A stretch of DNA of 64,000 bases, taken from assembly GCF_015706575.1 (NCBI RefSeq), contig NW_024037063.1:8370927-8434926 (forward strand), written 5' to 3'. Shown piece by piece: positions 48,391 to 60,857 of the stretch; position 1 is the stretch's first letter, and every line of letters starts with the position of its first letter. The notes under the pieces were generated by a model that saw only the letters and a program-made list of their open reading frames with translations, made no database searches and was not told where the DNA came from. The DNA comes from Patiria miniata (lineage: Eukaryota; Echinodermata; Asteroidea; Valvatida; Asterinidae). Both the position numbers and the translations under genes were made by a program.

Positions 48391-49600
48391 CAAACTAGCT
48401 TTAATTTAAGGCCCCATTTATACCCCATGCAAACATTATTGCCATTCAGATTTGTTATGGTAACAGTGAATGTCACAGTGAAACTTCAATTGTAGACGTC
48501 ATGATATTAGTGCTGCTTTTGTTTTTGCATGAAGTATGAAACGGTCTTCATTCAGGATGCCTAGCTCATTACATCTCTTTTGTCTCTGGTGATTAGATTG
48601 TTGCAATATGAATGTAAAATTAAGCCTAGAATATTCCATTTCAAACATCATAGGGGAAAATATTTAAAGAAATACAGAATAAGAATGATCACCAAATGGT
48701 GCCCTTTTGCAAGATAAGAGCTTCATCTGGAATAAATACACAATGTACATATAAAATTTGTTGCTTCATCAAAAAGACAGAAATACACTCCAATTTCGGG
48801 CTGAATTTTAAACAAAATTGATGCGGGTATGTACATGAATATACACTGTCAACAAAAACAGAGTCTTTAGACAGGTGAATGTATGCTATCGCCAGTGAGA
48901 AGTGCCTCAACTTAATTTTGGCTGCTCTTTATTAATTTAGTTTGGCACTATTACAAGCTTACTTGATAACCGGCTTAGTGAAGTGTTATGGGTCCATTTT
49001 AAATAATGATTATATTGCCGCAGTTTTTCCAGCTCCAATGGTTTAAAGAACCCTCATTGTGATTTTGGCAGAGTTTAGTTGTTACTAAATATGTACAATT
49101 ATTTATACTGTGCTCCTAAATCTGACAGTTTATATACATGTAGTTTTGGAAATTCACATTTCTACAGCTGTAAAACTGTAATCTTTTTACAAAATTGGCA
49201 GCACCTGAGACAGAATGTTTTTGTCGAAACAGTTGATTTTCATTCGAGCATAGTTTAGAAAATACGTTGCTGAATATTATCTTACACTACTTGAATTTCA
49301 GTCATGCATCCTAGCTATCAGTTGGTTAAAATTTCATTTGATCCCACACAAAAAGATACATGTACATGAACATGTATGCCGGGCTCTTTGGAAGAAATTG
49401 TATGGTTAGTACATTTATGGAACTAGAGAAATATGTGCTTAGAAAGTTCATAAAAAAGGAAAACCCCTTTTTGAAAAAAAAATCTTCAAATTTCATAACA
49501 ACTTAATCTGTGATTTCTTGACTTTGTCTTTGACTTCTGACTTCCTGTCTGCTCTGCCTCTTTCTGTTGAACCTCCTTCCGTCTTGTCTCTCATCAGACC

Positions 49601-49867
49601 TTATCGTTTTATTCCCTTCACTGCAATTGTTGCACACCGCGTGCACCGGCCGAGAAGCACTCCGAGAAGCACTCCTCCGGCAGTGATAGACGGAAGCCGA
49701 AAGGCCACCAGTGAATTGGGAACGGAGTGTGTGATGAAGTGGAAACATTTTATCACTTTATGCGCTAGTGTACAAGACAGGAGTCCAGACCCGACTCAAT
49801 AAGGAATCCAATGGACTGTTGGAGCTGCTGCTAATGAAATGAGAAAAGGCCAGCTCTGTTTTCCAGG
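49601..49867 (+). other. GC-rich exon-like segment with strong splice signals
   Basis: A pyrimidine tract of nearly 100 nt ends in TCTCTCATCAG at 49600, and a donor (TTTTCCAG|GTAAAT) follows 49867. The enclosed segment is GC-richer than its surroundings. Two frames are open for about 38 and 67 codons before stops; one ends in a basic, Ser/Lys-rich tail (EKHSSGSDRRKPKGHQ). It could be a 3' coding or untranslated exon of an undetected plus-strand gene, an RNA exon, or a conserved regulatory block inside the 19-kb intron. Confidence 0.25.
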
Positions 49868-52679
49868 TAAATTTGGACAGGACTCTCGCATGCCATTAGC
49901 ATAATGGTTTGTATTAAGCTAGTGTCGAGAGCCATGTACAGTTCTATTTTACAATGCCCAGAATATTTTTTTTTTTTGTGGCTAAGATTCAGTATCTTTT
50001 AAGAGGATTACTGTGAATACAAATTGCAGTATTTTGTGTAAGGACATTTTTTTATGCAAATGCTACGTATTTTTGCCAGGAAATGTAAATTACCCTAACA
50101 CATTCACATCTCTCTAAAATTCATGTGAAGCATGAACAAGTCTAAGAAACGGAAAAGAAAATATTAATAAAAATATGATTTTCGGGTGTAAAAGGAAACA
50201 TGTGACCATGCAGTCAAGGTGTTATATCTGTATTATAAATATGTAGACATTATAAAATCAAAATACATCCAGCATCTTTGCATATTCTAACAGATCGAGA
50301 TCAATCTCAGCTTCACCTGTGTAAACCATGAGGTATGAGTTACAGCTTTACCTAATACAACAATCCCTTCGGTCAAGTCCAATATCTCCATGGTGTGACT
50401 CATGCTTGACAGTTTGGTTAGCATTTTCACAACGATGAACGATTCCTGTCGACAATGGTCAATCAACTCATGCTTGCTTGATCAGAGCTTGAATTTTAAA
50501 CGCGGATATGCATACTATACCTCAATTACTTGTTAAAATCAAATATGCTCTTGCAGTTGTGATGTGCATGTTCCTGTCAAGCAGTGCATGTTGTGGAACA
50601 TAGTCAGGACACTGTGGCATAGGCTTGGCATTTGCCTCTGATTCTGATGAAATTTTGCACGGTGTTTTCAGAGTAAACAAATTTTTTATTTTAATCGGGG
50701 AACTACATGTAGTGTAATGAGGAATAAGTCCCCAAGGGTATGTGTGCATGGGACACGTATGCACGCCAAATATGTGAAAGTAGTATGGATCTCAGTAGGT
50801 TTTCTTTTATAATTCATGTGTAGTGGTCACCAAAGTCATAAACGTTGGTTGTTTCATGTGCTTCCTCTATGGTTGTTCCAAGATCACACAAAAAGAGTGC
50901 ATGGTAACTGCATGGACTTCAATTATGGATCAAACCAAAATGTAGACAAAATGAAGTGCAATCCATGTGTGAACTTGAGACCAATTAAACAAGTTTATAA
51001 ATGGAAGCTTTAGCTCATATTTTCATGGGGGGGGGGGGGGTAATCAGAATCGCCCATCACAAGAGAAAAAAGTTACAGTGAGAGAAGTATAAAGATACCT
51101 ATTCACGTTTCGTTTGAACAATGATAGATTATATTTTTTAATAAGTTTATATTATATTATTTAATATGTCATCTACATATCATTTTAATTTAATTACAAT
51201 TCGTAATTAAGTTTAAAGAATCCTGATTATGTCCATGTACAGCCCTCTGAAAAATCCTCCTAAGGACTGAAAATGGCTTTTTAAAAAATTAATTTTTTTT
51301 TTATGCTATTAGTTCAACAGTAGTTATCAGTTGTCATGTTAAAATTTAAGTGTAAGTTTTCCAAATTGTTTGTTTTATGTCTAAGGTGTTAGTTTCAAGC
51401 CAAGAAAGTGTTAAATATATCAGAAAACAGTTAAGTCAAACACTGCATCTGATTTTTACAGAGAATTAGTCACTGACTGGACATTTCTTTTAGGGTATTG
51501 CAAAAATGTGTATATTATCAGCTAAGTTCTTCGTATTTTTGATACTGCATCATGTGTGTGGTCGTGATTTTAGGGATTGTGTTTAACTAATAAAGAGCAG
51601 AACAGTCATGAAATGTACAAGAAATTTGAAGAAATTTCTCACAAACTGATTCCACAATGAGCGTTATGGACCAAAAAATATACTCATATTAAATGCATAT
51701 ATGCAACCAAATTCTTTTTCTTGCGAGGGGCACATGCTTTTTGGAATAACAAATGAACTTTATTTTAGTTTTTGTAAACACCACAATAACAGTTTCAAGA
51801 TTATGGAATATTCTTGGATTCATTGTTTTGATCAAAATACATTCTGAACTAATATTTTTGTATACATTTGCACAAGCCGTAGATATTATATTATATTTTC
51901 TAAGGCTTTTTATGCATATTTTCATGCACTTTCATGTGCAATTAAGGCTGTGACTTTTGTCTGTTTTTCGAAGAATTAATATTTTAATGCAGTCACACAT
52001 GAAGCCATTTAATTGACATAACATTTTTTCTCATCGATCTTAATGTAATTGCTTTTCGCTTCCCTTCAAACTGTGTTTATCTTGCTTTTAATGTAATGTG
52101 GGGAAAAAAGGCTAAAGAAGACAGGAAATTATCGCCCTCGGTGAAATGATCACTCCCTCCCAGAACAATTATCCAATCAGTCAAGTTGGTCGTGGAGCAA
52201 TCCAAAACGGAGATATGTAACACAAGAGAACGGTATTCCCAATATACTGGAGCCCCTTCCCGATTACCTTAATCATTTGAGAGGCTTTCCATTAAAAGAC
52301 CCGTAATTGAAGCTCTGTTAGCCAATCAATCAGAACCATGCTCATATTACCATGGCCTGGCGATGTCCTCACGTGGTGAACTACCCCTTGGGCAACCATC
52401 CGCGCACAAACGGATTACCGAGTTACGCAGCGCACCCCACCAATGTTCATTTCATTGTGAGCAAGTGTATTATGTACGTATGCAGGCTCCTACATGTATA
52501 TCGCTAAGCTGATAATGACTGACAAACACGTGTTACAGATCAAGTTACCACAGTTAGCTGCCCGCACATCAGGCTAATGCACAAAGCCTTACAATGTTTT
52601 GATGAAGCGGTACAGTAAAAGGTTATAAATGACTGCTTTTTGGAAAGGGTATTCAAATTGTGTTATAAAAACAGCTTAC

Positions 52680-52856
52680 CAGTTGTGCTGGTGGCTATTT
52701 GGAGTCCAGCAAAGGCAAGCAGAGTAAGGAACCATAGAGTAGCGGTGATGACGGTAAGTGACATTACACTGGTTGACATCAGTAACCAGACCGCCGGTTG
52801 GAATCACGATATCCAAATCGCTGATACACGCATAAATCCTCAAGGGTGTCTCTGAC
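52680..52856 (-). CDS. CUB-domain gene: start exon with signal peptide
   Basis: This is the start exon of the main minus-strand gene. The acceptor reads CATCCCTCTCCAG at 52857 and the donor is G|GTAAGC after 52680. The first in-frame ATG is at 52779 and a second, five codons later, is at 52764; an in-frame TGA lies upstream of both, so translation starts here. The 33 encoded residues have a hydrophobic core (LTVITATLWFLTLLAFAG) followed by small and polar residues (LQIATSTT), which is a typical cleavable signal peptide. The exon ends in phase 1 and joins in frame to the exon starting at 33670, across a 19-kb intron. The protein should enter the secretory pathway. A different frame of the same exon is also open over its whole length (see findings). 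I prefer the signal-peptide frame because it continues into two CUB-like domains. Confidence 0.75.
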
Positions 52857-55800
52857 CTGGAGAGGGATGAGCAAGATGGCAAACTTGAAATGTTCTCCTG
52901 TATACGACCATGCTTCTTCGTTAGTCACTACAGACCAAATAGTCAAGGCACGCCTACTGAACAAATTGTGTATTTGTATAAAGCTAATGAGGTAATGAAA
53001 AATGATCCCCCTTAAGCTACATAATGGCATTCACATGTTCAGGCAAAGCTTCTTGTTGCCATCAGACTGACTCTAGTTCACCCACCTCCCCAACCCAATC
53101 CTCATCAATATACAGTCCTGCCAGAGCATCATGTATTCATACCTCCTCGGGGCTCTTTGAATAATATCAAATTGATAACGAAATCAAGATAGGCATACAT
53201 TGAACCCTCCCCCTCACTATCCTGTCAGTCAGTGAGCGACAAATACATCTGCTGGCCTAGGAAGGTGCTATGCCAGAACTGCATTACAACACAGAAAGCA
53301 AAAATATTCATCAATGCCGACTTAGTATTTTCTTTGCAGCAAGCACCCCTGATGAGCCTTTTCACCGTTTTCAAACCATAAAAAAAATCAACAATTCGCA
53401 TTTGCATGGCAAGAAACGCTGCTTTGTCAATCAATGGGCGATACATATGGTAATACAGGAAGACAGGCCCCGGCCACAAGAGCAAGGGTGACAAACCACA
53501 CACGTTACCATCACATCCGAACCCGTTGGGAGAAGTTTCCTTTTATCACACTAATGCACCGGGATGCGCGTCGGAAGGATGAAGAAGTGAAGCGCGATGC
53601 GATAATTGGATAAGATGCCGCCGTTATCTTGAGCATCAGTGCATTAGTAATTTTCTGAGCTTTTCCTGTGGCTACCTTCTCCCATCCTAGTAAAAATATT
53701 TATTGATTTGTATTCGACTGTGAATTCACCACGGGATGGGACTAATTTCATAAGGATTTTCTTCCTTGTTTGGGAAAGATGAGACGATATGGAAATGGGT
53801 GAATACACTGTTAACTGAGCTCCATCTCAGTTCATGAGAAAGAGCAAGAGCCTTCAGGAGGAATACATCATGATATACAAGTACTTCGTCGGCACTAAGG
53901 ATTCCCATGAAAACACACAAAAATACAGAGAGAATTGAGTTATTTTCCAAATTCCAAACAATTATATTTGGACACAGATGAAATAATCGAGATGTACAGT
54001 ATGTTCAAGCTAAAAGCTGCATTATGAACATAAGTGTACCCAAATATCTAGATTAGCTTTTCATACTTCACAAGCATACATGTAGGCCAGTATATACAAT
54101 TCTGTTTTCTTCAATTGTACAGAAAAAGATTAAAAGACTCAATAATTTAGCAGTTTCTTGAATAAAGAGGAAATCGCTGTAATGTAGGATGTTACAGGTG
54201 AAATTCACCCAATATCTAGGACCAAAAGTTTCACAATCTGAAGCAACATTCTCATCTAATAGGAAAGTATAATTGATGAACTAAAAATATAATTGATGAA
54301 AAAAAAAATGAAAAAAAAGGAGGCTCCAAGCATGAGGTAAAGTGGAAGTACAAACAGGCATACTGCAATGGTGTACTATGATGTACATGTAGGTTGATAT
54401 ATGCACCGCAAATTATGTAATGAATATTTGATATGGTATTCCCTGATCAGCAATCAATCAGTTTCTGCAGAATTTCATAAAAAAACAAAACCGTTTTTAC
54501 AGTTACAACAAAACTGAATTTTCAATGATGGTCTAATGCAGCAAAAGCATCCATATGTATTTTTGTGTTACAAAATGTACTTTAAATTTCCATATAACCC
54601 CACTTCACCGTTGGAATCCCTCATTCTCCTGACGACGGGCAGAGCATACTTTCCGAAACGTTGAGTTCCCTCCGGTTCTTTTCAGAACCACACATACTCA
54701 CAAGAGATATTTTGCCAAATGGTGCTACCACAACAATTTATCTTATTCTTAAAAGCATAAATAAATATTTATTCCCATTCAGAAATATCTTTTCGGTCAA
54801 AAAATCAAAACTTTTTGGTCCAAAAGTCAAAACAAGCCAAAAATTAAACATTTCCAACAATTTTGTTCAACGATTTTACTTTCTGTTTTTCAAAACACCC
54901 CTCTAGCTATATAATGGAGTGTCCAGCTCGCGAGTAAGACGTAAGCAACTCCTTTTATGGAGATTGGCGCCGGCGTCTCGCATACTGTGCGATGACATGC
55001 AGATGCAGCGTTGAGTGCGTTGTGAATTTAGAACAATGAAATACTGACTGACTAGCCCATGCCTACGAGAGGATTGTGAACGTTCAACCAATAAAATGGT
55101 AAAAGGCACTGGAGTTCATAGCAGTCCAAATTTCATGTGACACTGGAAAAGTGTTTAAGACCAGCCAGCCATGTCTTTATCATCCGTTTAAGACTGGCCA
55201 CGTGACGGGCTCTCGACCAATGGGAATGGGTAAACGGTCTTAGGTATTAATGAATACCTTTTCCCCCAAGGCAAACTTTCAAATCTCATTTAAATTTCCT
55301 TTTTTAAGTCTATAATCCACAGGGGAAAAAACTGATTATGCAAATTAAACAAGGTAATTAAGCTTTTTTATTCATGTTCTGGATTTTCAATCCTTCTTGA
55401 ACTCTTTCCAAAATTAAGTATGATCAACAATTTACCTTTTTTATGCATATGCTATTCATGAAATTCACCAAAAAGTCATGTTTCATTTGTAGTGCCTTGG
55501 ACCTCTACTTACTATTTGCTTTAAGAAGGTTTTTTCCCTAATATTTTTTAATTTCAAAATCCTCAGAGTACACAACCTAGGTTTATTAAAGGAGAAAATG
55601 TTCCACAGTGTCTACTGAAATCTAATGTTTGTTATAACCAAACTACAAATATTGTACGGTGATATTTGTCAGGTTCTCAAAACTCCATACATATATACGT
55701 TGCTGTCCAAGTTGTCCAAAGAGATGGAACACATTTGACTTTGGCCTATTATCACAAATTTTACAAACCATTTTCTCATTTCATTAATTAAAGGGCATTT

Positions 55801-58800
55801 AGAAAAAGTACTTTTTTTCCATAGAAGACATATGGGGGCAGGGTAGGGGAAAGAAGGATGGTATTGGTAGTGGGTACATCTGTATGCCTAAACTCAAGTG
55901 GACGTTGTGTAGCCTGACATTATTTAAAGAATTTAAAGCAAAAACAATATTTGTCATTACATTTGGAAATTGGGGTCCGCTCGTAAGTCCGATGCCTCAT
56001 AGGTCCGACGCCTCATAGGTCCGACAAAATCTCATCCCCCAACCAAATAAAGGCCTATAAGTCTGACACCCCAAAGGTAGGATGCCTCATAGGTCCAACG
56101 CCTCGTAGGTCCGACAATAATATTTACTTTGATTTCGCTCCATAAGTCTGACGATTATAAATCCCACGCCTCATAAGTCCGACGCCTCGTTTGTCCGACA
56201 TCCATTATTAATGAATACAAACATCACGTATTATGTCAGAATGTTACCGCCAACAAGTGTTAGAGTTAGAGATTACACATTCACATTAAGAGATGCACCA
56301 CGCCTCCCCTCCCCCCGGGTGGCATTAACCCTTGCGCCAAAAAACTGCGCGCTGGCAGACTCTTGACACGGCTAGCACAGTGCGCACTCTCACTTTCGAA
56401 GACAACCTCGTTCAAATTGTCATTTAAATTTTGGTTAATCTCGTCTCTTGCCTTTTCAGACAAATGAACCTTTCTTTGTAACGGTCAAAAGCTCCGACGG
56501 TAGGTCCGATTCTTCGTTTGTCCGACGTCGGATTCATGAGGTGTTGGATTTATGAGGCGATGGAGCTATAAGGCGGAATACATAAGTCCAATGCCTCATA
56601 AATCCGACGCCTTATAATTCCGAAATTTCTGACTTATGAGGCGTCAGACTTATGAGGGGTCGGACTTACGATACGTCCCTGGAAATCAATGCCTTAAAAC
56701 AGGAATACTAAAGCATGGTTGAGGTTAACAAGGGTGAACTGCTTTCCAGAGCCTTGGTTATACATGTACCGGTACTCCGAAAAGAAAGGGGAAGGAAGCA
56801 GTCTGGTAGCGTAGTGTAGTAGCTGCTGGTTCTAACATTTTAAGATTTTACGAATAAACGCAAAGCAAAAATTACCTAGATCTACACTGAAAGCAATTCT
56901 TGGCATTTTCAGTGATAGAAAGGTACTGGTACATGGATACATTTCTTGTCAACACCCTGAGGTTTGTTCAGGCTTCTGCAGCATGGGTCACATTACCAAG
57001 TATAATCCTCTGTTTTCACGTCATATCTCAAACACTTAAAGTCATTTTGATAGGTTGACAGCAAGTGATTTCACAAGGCTTGTATCTACATGTACTCACA
57101 AATGCTCACGATGCTTCATTTGATGGAATTGAAATGCATCCCTGAACCTGCAGATGTTACAACTCATGGTCCAGGAAAGTCCATAAAAAGGTTAAAAAAG
57201 TGTTGTAAACTGCTTTAATAAAGAACTATTTCTTTCATGGTCATTTGAAGGTTTTTTTACCATTTTCAAATAAAGCAATAATTCTTCTTTCCTCATAATG
57301 AAGTCTGATGGAATAAAACGATGCAGTGATACAAATAACAACTGACCCATATATCGTTTTTGTGTTACATGTAAGTAGTGGGTTTTCCCTCAATGTTATT
57401 TACAACGCAAAATGTATGATATTAGGCCAAGAAAAAAGCTTTGTTTCCTATTACATGTTCATTGAAAAAAAATAGGGAGGGTTGGATTGAACAAAAAATT
57501 CAGTTGTTCTAAATATTTATAGCCACACAAAAAATATGGTGGGATGATGGTCCTTTAATTTTCTTATTTTTTGTTTTCGGCATTCGTAACGGTTAACGTG
57601 TGCAATGAATGGGAGGTTTGCGGTAACACCATGTGAATGATAAAACTAGGGTGTGTGGCATCATAATTTTTTTTTTGAATTTCAAAGAAAAACATTTTGT
57701 TTCTGCATTATTTTCTAGGCTGGGTGGGGTAATACATTGTAGGAATTTTGTTCTTGGCCTTAAGGCTTTCTTCTATCTTGTGAGAAACACTCAAGCTTAC
57801 TCAGGAGGGACCTGCGACCGCATCGCACTCTGCTCACCAGTGCAGACAGCTTTGACAAAAAGTATTTGAGATCAAGTCTTTTCCTACATGTTAAAATGAA
57901 AACGAAATCAAGAGTGACTTACCCGAAGTGAATTGTGTTCATGAAATGCATTTTTTTGCCATTCTCTTCATTTTAACTTCATATGCAGAGTGAATAAAAC
58001 ACATCTGTGTACCATCACTATTACACAAACAGCTGTTTTGCATACTCGTATACACAGAGACAGTGTATGTTCAGGACCTGTGGTCAGCTGCTCCTATCAA
58101 AATAGTAATATCTGACGTTGAGTATTAAAAACTAATAGAAATGTCATCTTCAACGTACCACAGAGGTAAGGTTTATTATCAGAGCCCTGAAATTGCATCC
58201 GCAGTGTGCCAGCTTCAAGGGAGATTTCACGCTCGGCTACAGCAAACTCTTGTCAGGGAAATTGTAAAAATGGTTTGGGGCATAACCAATTTGCCCAGTG
58301 GAATAGTACACTTGTGGTAGCGGGGATTATTACGGCGATTTGGTGAAGATTAACCTTTGCAGAACCACATCACGCAATCATTAACTGATGTTGATTCATT
58401 GCAATTGATCATGTAGGAAGGAGGCAGAAGGAGACATGAGCATAAACAGCTAGCATTCATGGGCTAGTGGGTCTCACTATGAAACGTTCAACTTTAAATA
58501 TAACACTTGTAAATGATTTACAAATACAAACACTGCGCCACAGCAATTTCAGTGCCACTGCAATGTTTTCTCTGCAATATTTTGAGTGTGACAACATTTT
58601 GGCAACCAGATGTATTCTTGAAATCCTTAACAGAATTGTAGTCTAGTGTAAATGTAACAAGTTTTCCAAATTGTCCACCATTTAAGTACTTTCAGTACAT
58701 TCAATGTACAAGTGTATGTAAGGTGCCTTTAAGAACAATATTCTAAATATTACAAACTACAATTACAACCATTCAAGTCTTGGTCGCCTTTTTCTGTGAC

Positions 58801-60346
58801 ATCAGTATAACAAACAGAGATACAAACTTCATAGAAATGAATGTAGTGGTAATGTGTTTCATAATCCATCTATCTCATGGAAGATAGAGTGGATTTTAAC
58901 TCAAATCAAAATTACAAAAATAATGGATGTCTTTTTCAAATTGTCCACCATGGAAAGCCAATGTGATATATACTGAGGATTACCTTTGCTTGTGTCTATC
59001 AACAACTAAGGTAATTCACACAGCAGTCTAATTACAACAAGAAATACTCAAGATACATGAGGCAGACTACAGACAGTGTGATTGAAATGTTATGCAGCCA
59101 AGATGAAAATAATTGAAGAGGACCCTGGCAACCTCAGATCATTTTTCCACTCATCAAACTCGACTGCAAACAGATTACAAGGCGCACAAACAAAATGTCA
59201 CTCAGGCCTTACAGGCAAATTAAATTCACCATGAAGGCATACACATTCCGCACATCAGAGTGGAGTCTGCAACTCTGCATATCCTTAACAACAGTCCTTT
59301 ACAATGGCTGGGCTTTTTTTTTGCGATCACATTTTCTTTTATTTGGAAACCTTCAGCTGTAAAATTGCTGGATGTAGGGCATGGGTGGGCGAATTACATC
59401 AAATTCTTTAAAGAAGTGAAATTGTGGTATCCTGAAAATATGAACTAAAGAAATATTACAAACAGACAAGTAATTAATACAATTATTCATATGTACTATT
59501 ACGAACATAGCTCAGCTGAAAATCTGGTGAACTGAAAACATTTTCAGACGGTGATGTTTTTGGATGACCTGAATTTTAAAGTCCCCCCCCCCCCCTGTAA
59601 TGGAAAATAGCAAAGACAATTAATGCTGACCACAACCTTTTTAGTATACGGACAAACAAATGGTATAGCCAAGGCTTTGTAAAGGGAAATTAGTAAATCT
59701 TGATTTTGTCCAAGAGTAGTTTATCATGCTTTTGAATATTAAAACACACAATAAATTACCAATGGTGAGGAATGATTTGGCATTCAGAACCATTTGCAAC
59801 ATTTGTTTGAAGGGATAAAGGCACTATGTGATAATGACAAAATATGCTTACAATTTCTCCGGAAAGGAAAAGTGCTTTCAAAAACATTTAGGCATCATAA
59901 AAATGACAATTTTAAAAGGATTCAGGAATTCTAAAGAGGACAGAAAAAAATTCACATCGATACAAAATTCTAAAAGAGGAAAATATTTTTTTTCCATTTT
60001 ACATCCTTGAAACTTTTTTTTCAAACGGTACGTGTATTTTTTTATTGGAATAAATTCTCCAGAGATTTTCTCCAAGCTCTTAAATACTTAGCTTTGACAT
60101 TTAATTTGATTATTTGGTACCGTGGGCAACCTTTCCTACGCTGCCACAGGTTGGTTTATTAAGGCCAACGTTTGACATGCCGTCCAATAAAAAATGATAT
60201 ATTCCCGCCGTTTTCCATTATACACGCAAGTTTCTTATTGGCATTCATGTCTGTAACGTTGGCAATAAATGATGCCATTTCAGGTTATTGTTCCCTGGTT
60301 AGACATCAACGGAGCAAAACGTCAGTGTTTCATCACTCTTGATCAC
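52857..60346 (-). other. 5' intron or flank of the CUB gene
   Basis: Low-repeat, possibly regulatory sequence lies at 52.9-53.65 kb, including inverted GATAA sites at 53609-53630, and at 58.2-58.45 kb. The CCGACGCCTCATA element is at 56 kb. A strong minus donor (TTCGG|GTAAGTC) near 57.92 kb has no clear acceptor. The sequence at 54.60-54.76 kb resembles a retroelement end (see findings). Confidence 0.45.
55978..56680. mobile_element. Element with iterated CCGACGCCTCATA motif
   Basis: About 700 bp is bounded by inverted copies of TCGTAAGTCCGAYGCCTCAT. The word TCCGACGCCTCATAAG and variants recur many times, in direct orientation on the left (to about 56200) and inverted on the right (from about 56490). 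The centre is unrelated single-copy sequence. This fits a non-autonomous foldback or DNA transposon with subterminal binding sites. No transposase is present. Confidence 0.75.
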
Positions 60347-60461
60347 CTAGTAGTTGAAATCGAGTCTATTGATTTCTGCTTTTTCTCCCCAATGCCATCA
60401 GCAATCTTGGTCAACATACCGGCTGCACGCATACACTGCAAGAAGGCTGTTTTTAGATCCA
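60347..60461 (-). CDS. Candidate next exon of the second minus-strand gene
   Basis: A 115-nt open stretch follows an acceptor (CTTATCCGCGCAG) and precedes a donor (ACTAG|GTGATC). It accepts phase 1, matching the exon ending at 62184, and leaves in phase 2. The translation includes DLKTAFLQCMRAAGMLTKIA and DGIGEKKQKSIDSISTT, helical and rich in Lys, Ala and Ile. The surrounding DNA is low in repeats. If the TATA-like exon at 60.8 kb is the CUB gene's first exon the two genes would overlap, so one of these two calls may be wrong. Function unknown. Confidence 0.35.
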
Positions 60462-60736
60462 CTGCGCGGATAAGTTAAAGCAACACAGATCTGCATACAT
60501 GTAATAGGTCATGGTCATGATGGCGAAATAACAATTTAAAAAATCTTTAAAACAGCAAGTAAATATGCAGGAATATATTTATTGAAAATGAAATGCATTC
60601 AAGGATGCAGCATCTTAGTGTACATACAAGATTCTGTATGGGAAGAAATTGCTTCATTGTTTCATTGTATCAATGTTTTCTTGAAAGCAACAATTTACTC
60701 ATCATAATTCACTGCAGACCTTCATTAATCACTTAC

Positions 60737-60857
60737 CTGTGATAGGAGTACAAGTACATCCAAACTACCCTGCACACTCTGGGTAGAGTTGGGTTGAGCT
60801 CTGTGCACACGAAGAGCTGCCAGAATCGAGGGCTACACACAAGTGTGTTGCAATTAG
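60737..60857 (-). promoter_or_regulatory. Possible 5' exon and TATA-like promoter for the CUB gene
   Basis: Minus-strand sequence has a TATATA box at 60888-60883 (AGTATATACA). About 120 nt beyond the expected start site, a strong donor CACAG|GTAAGTG ends at 60737. This would make a mostly untranslated first exon spliced to the acceptor at 52856. An alternative is an internal exon with acceptor TTGCTCTCAG near 60926, since one frame is open from there to the donor. The gene linkage is inferred from strand and order only. Confidence 0.3.

Larger units (their letters stand above)
33671..52679 (-). other. Intron of the CUB gene, about 19 kb
   Basis: The first coding intron and the longest. Besides repeats listed separately it holds low-repeat blocks of mixed composition at 37.9-38.25, 43.5-43.75 and 52.1-52.45 kb (the last with ATCCAATCAGT and AGCCAATCAATCAG, CCAAT-type words), candidates for enhancers. 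The stretches 41.3-43.5, 45.0-46.1, 48.4-49.5 and 49.9-52.1 kb show nothing else definite. Confidence 0.6.
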
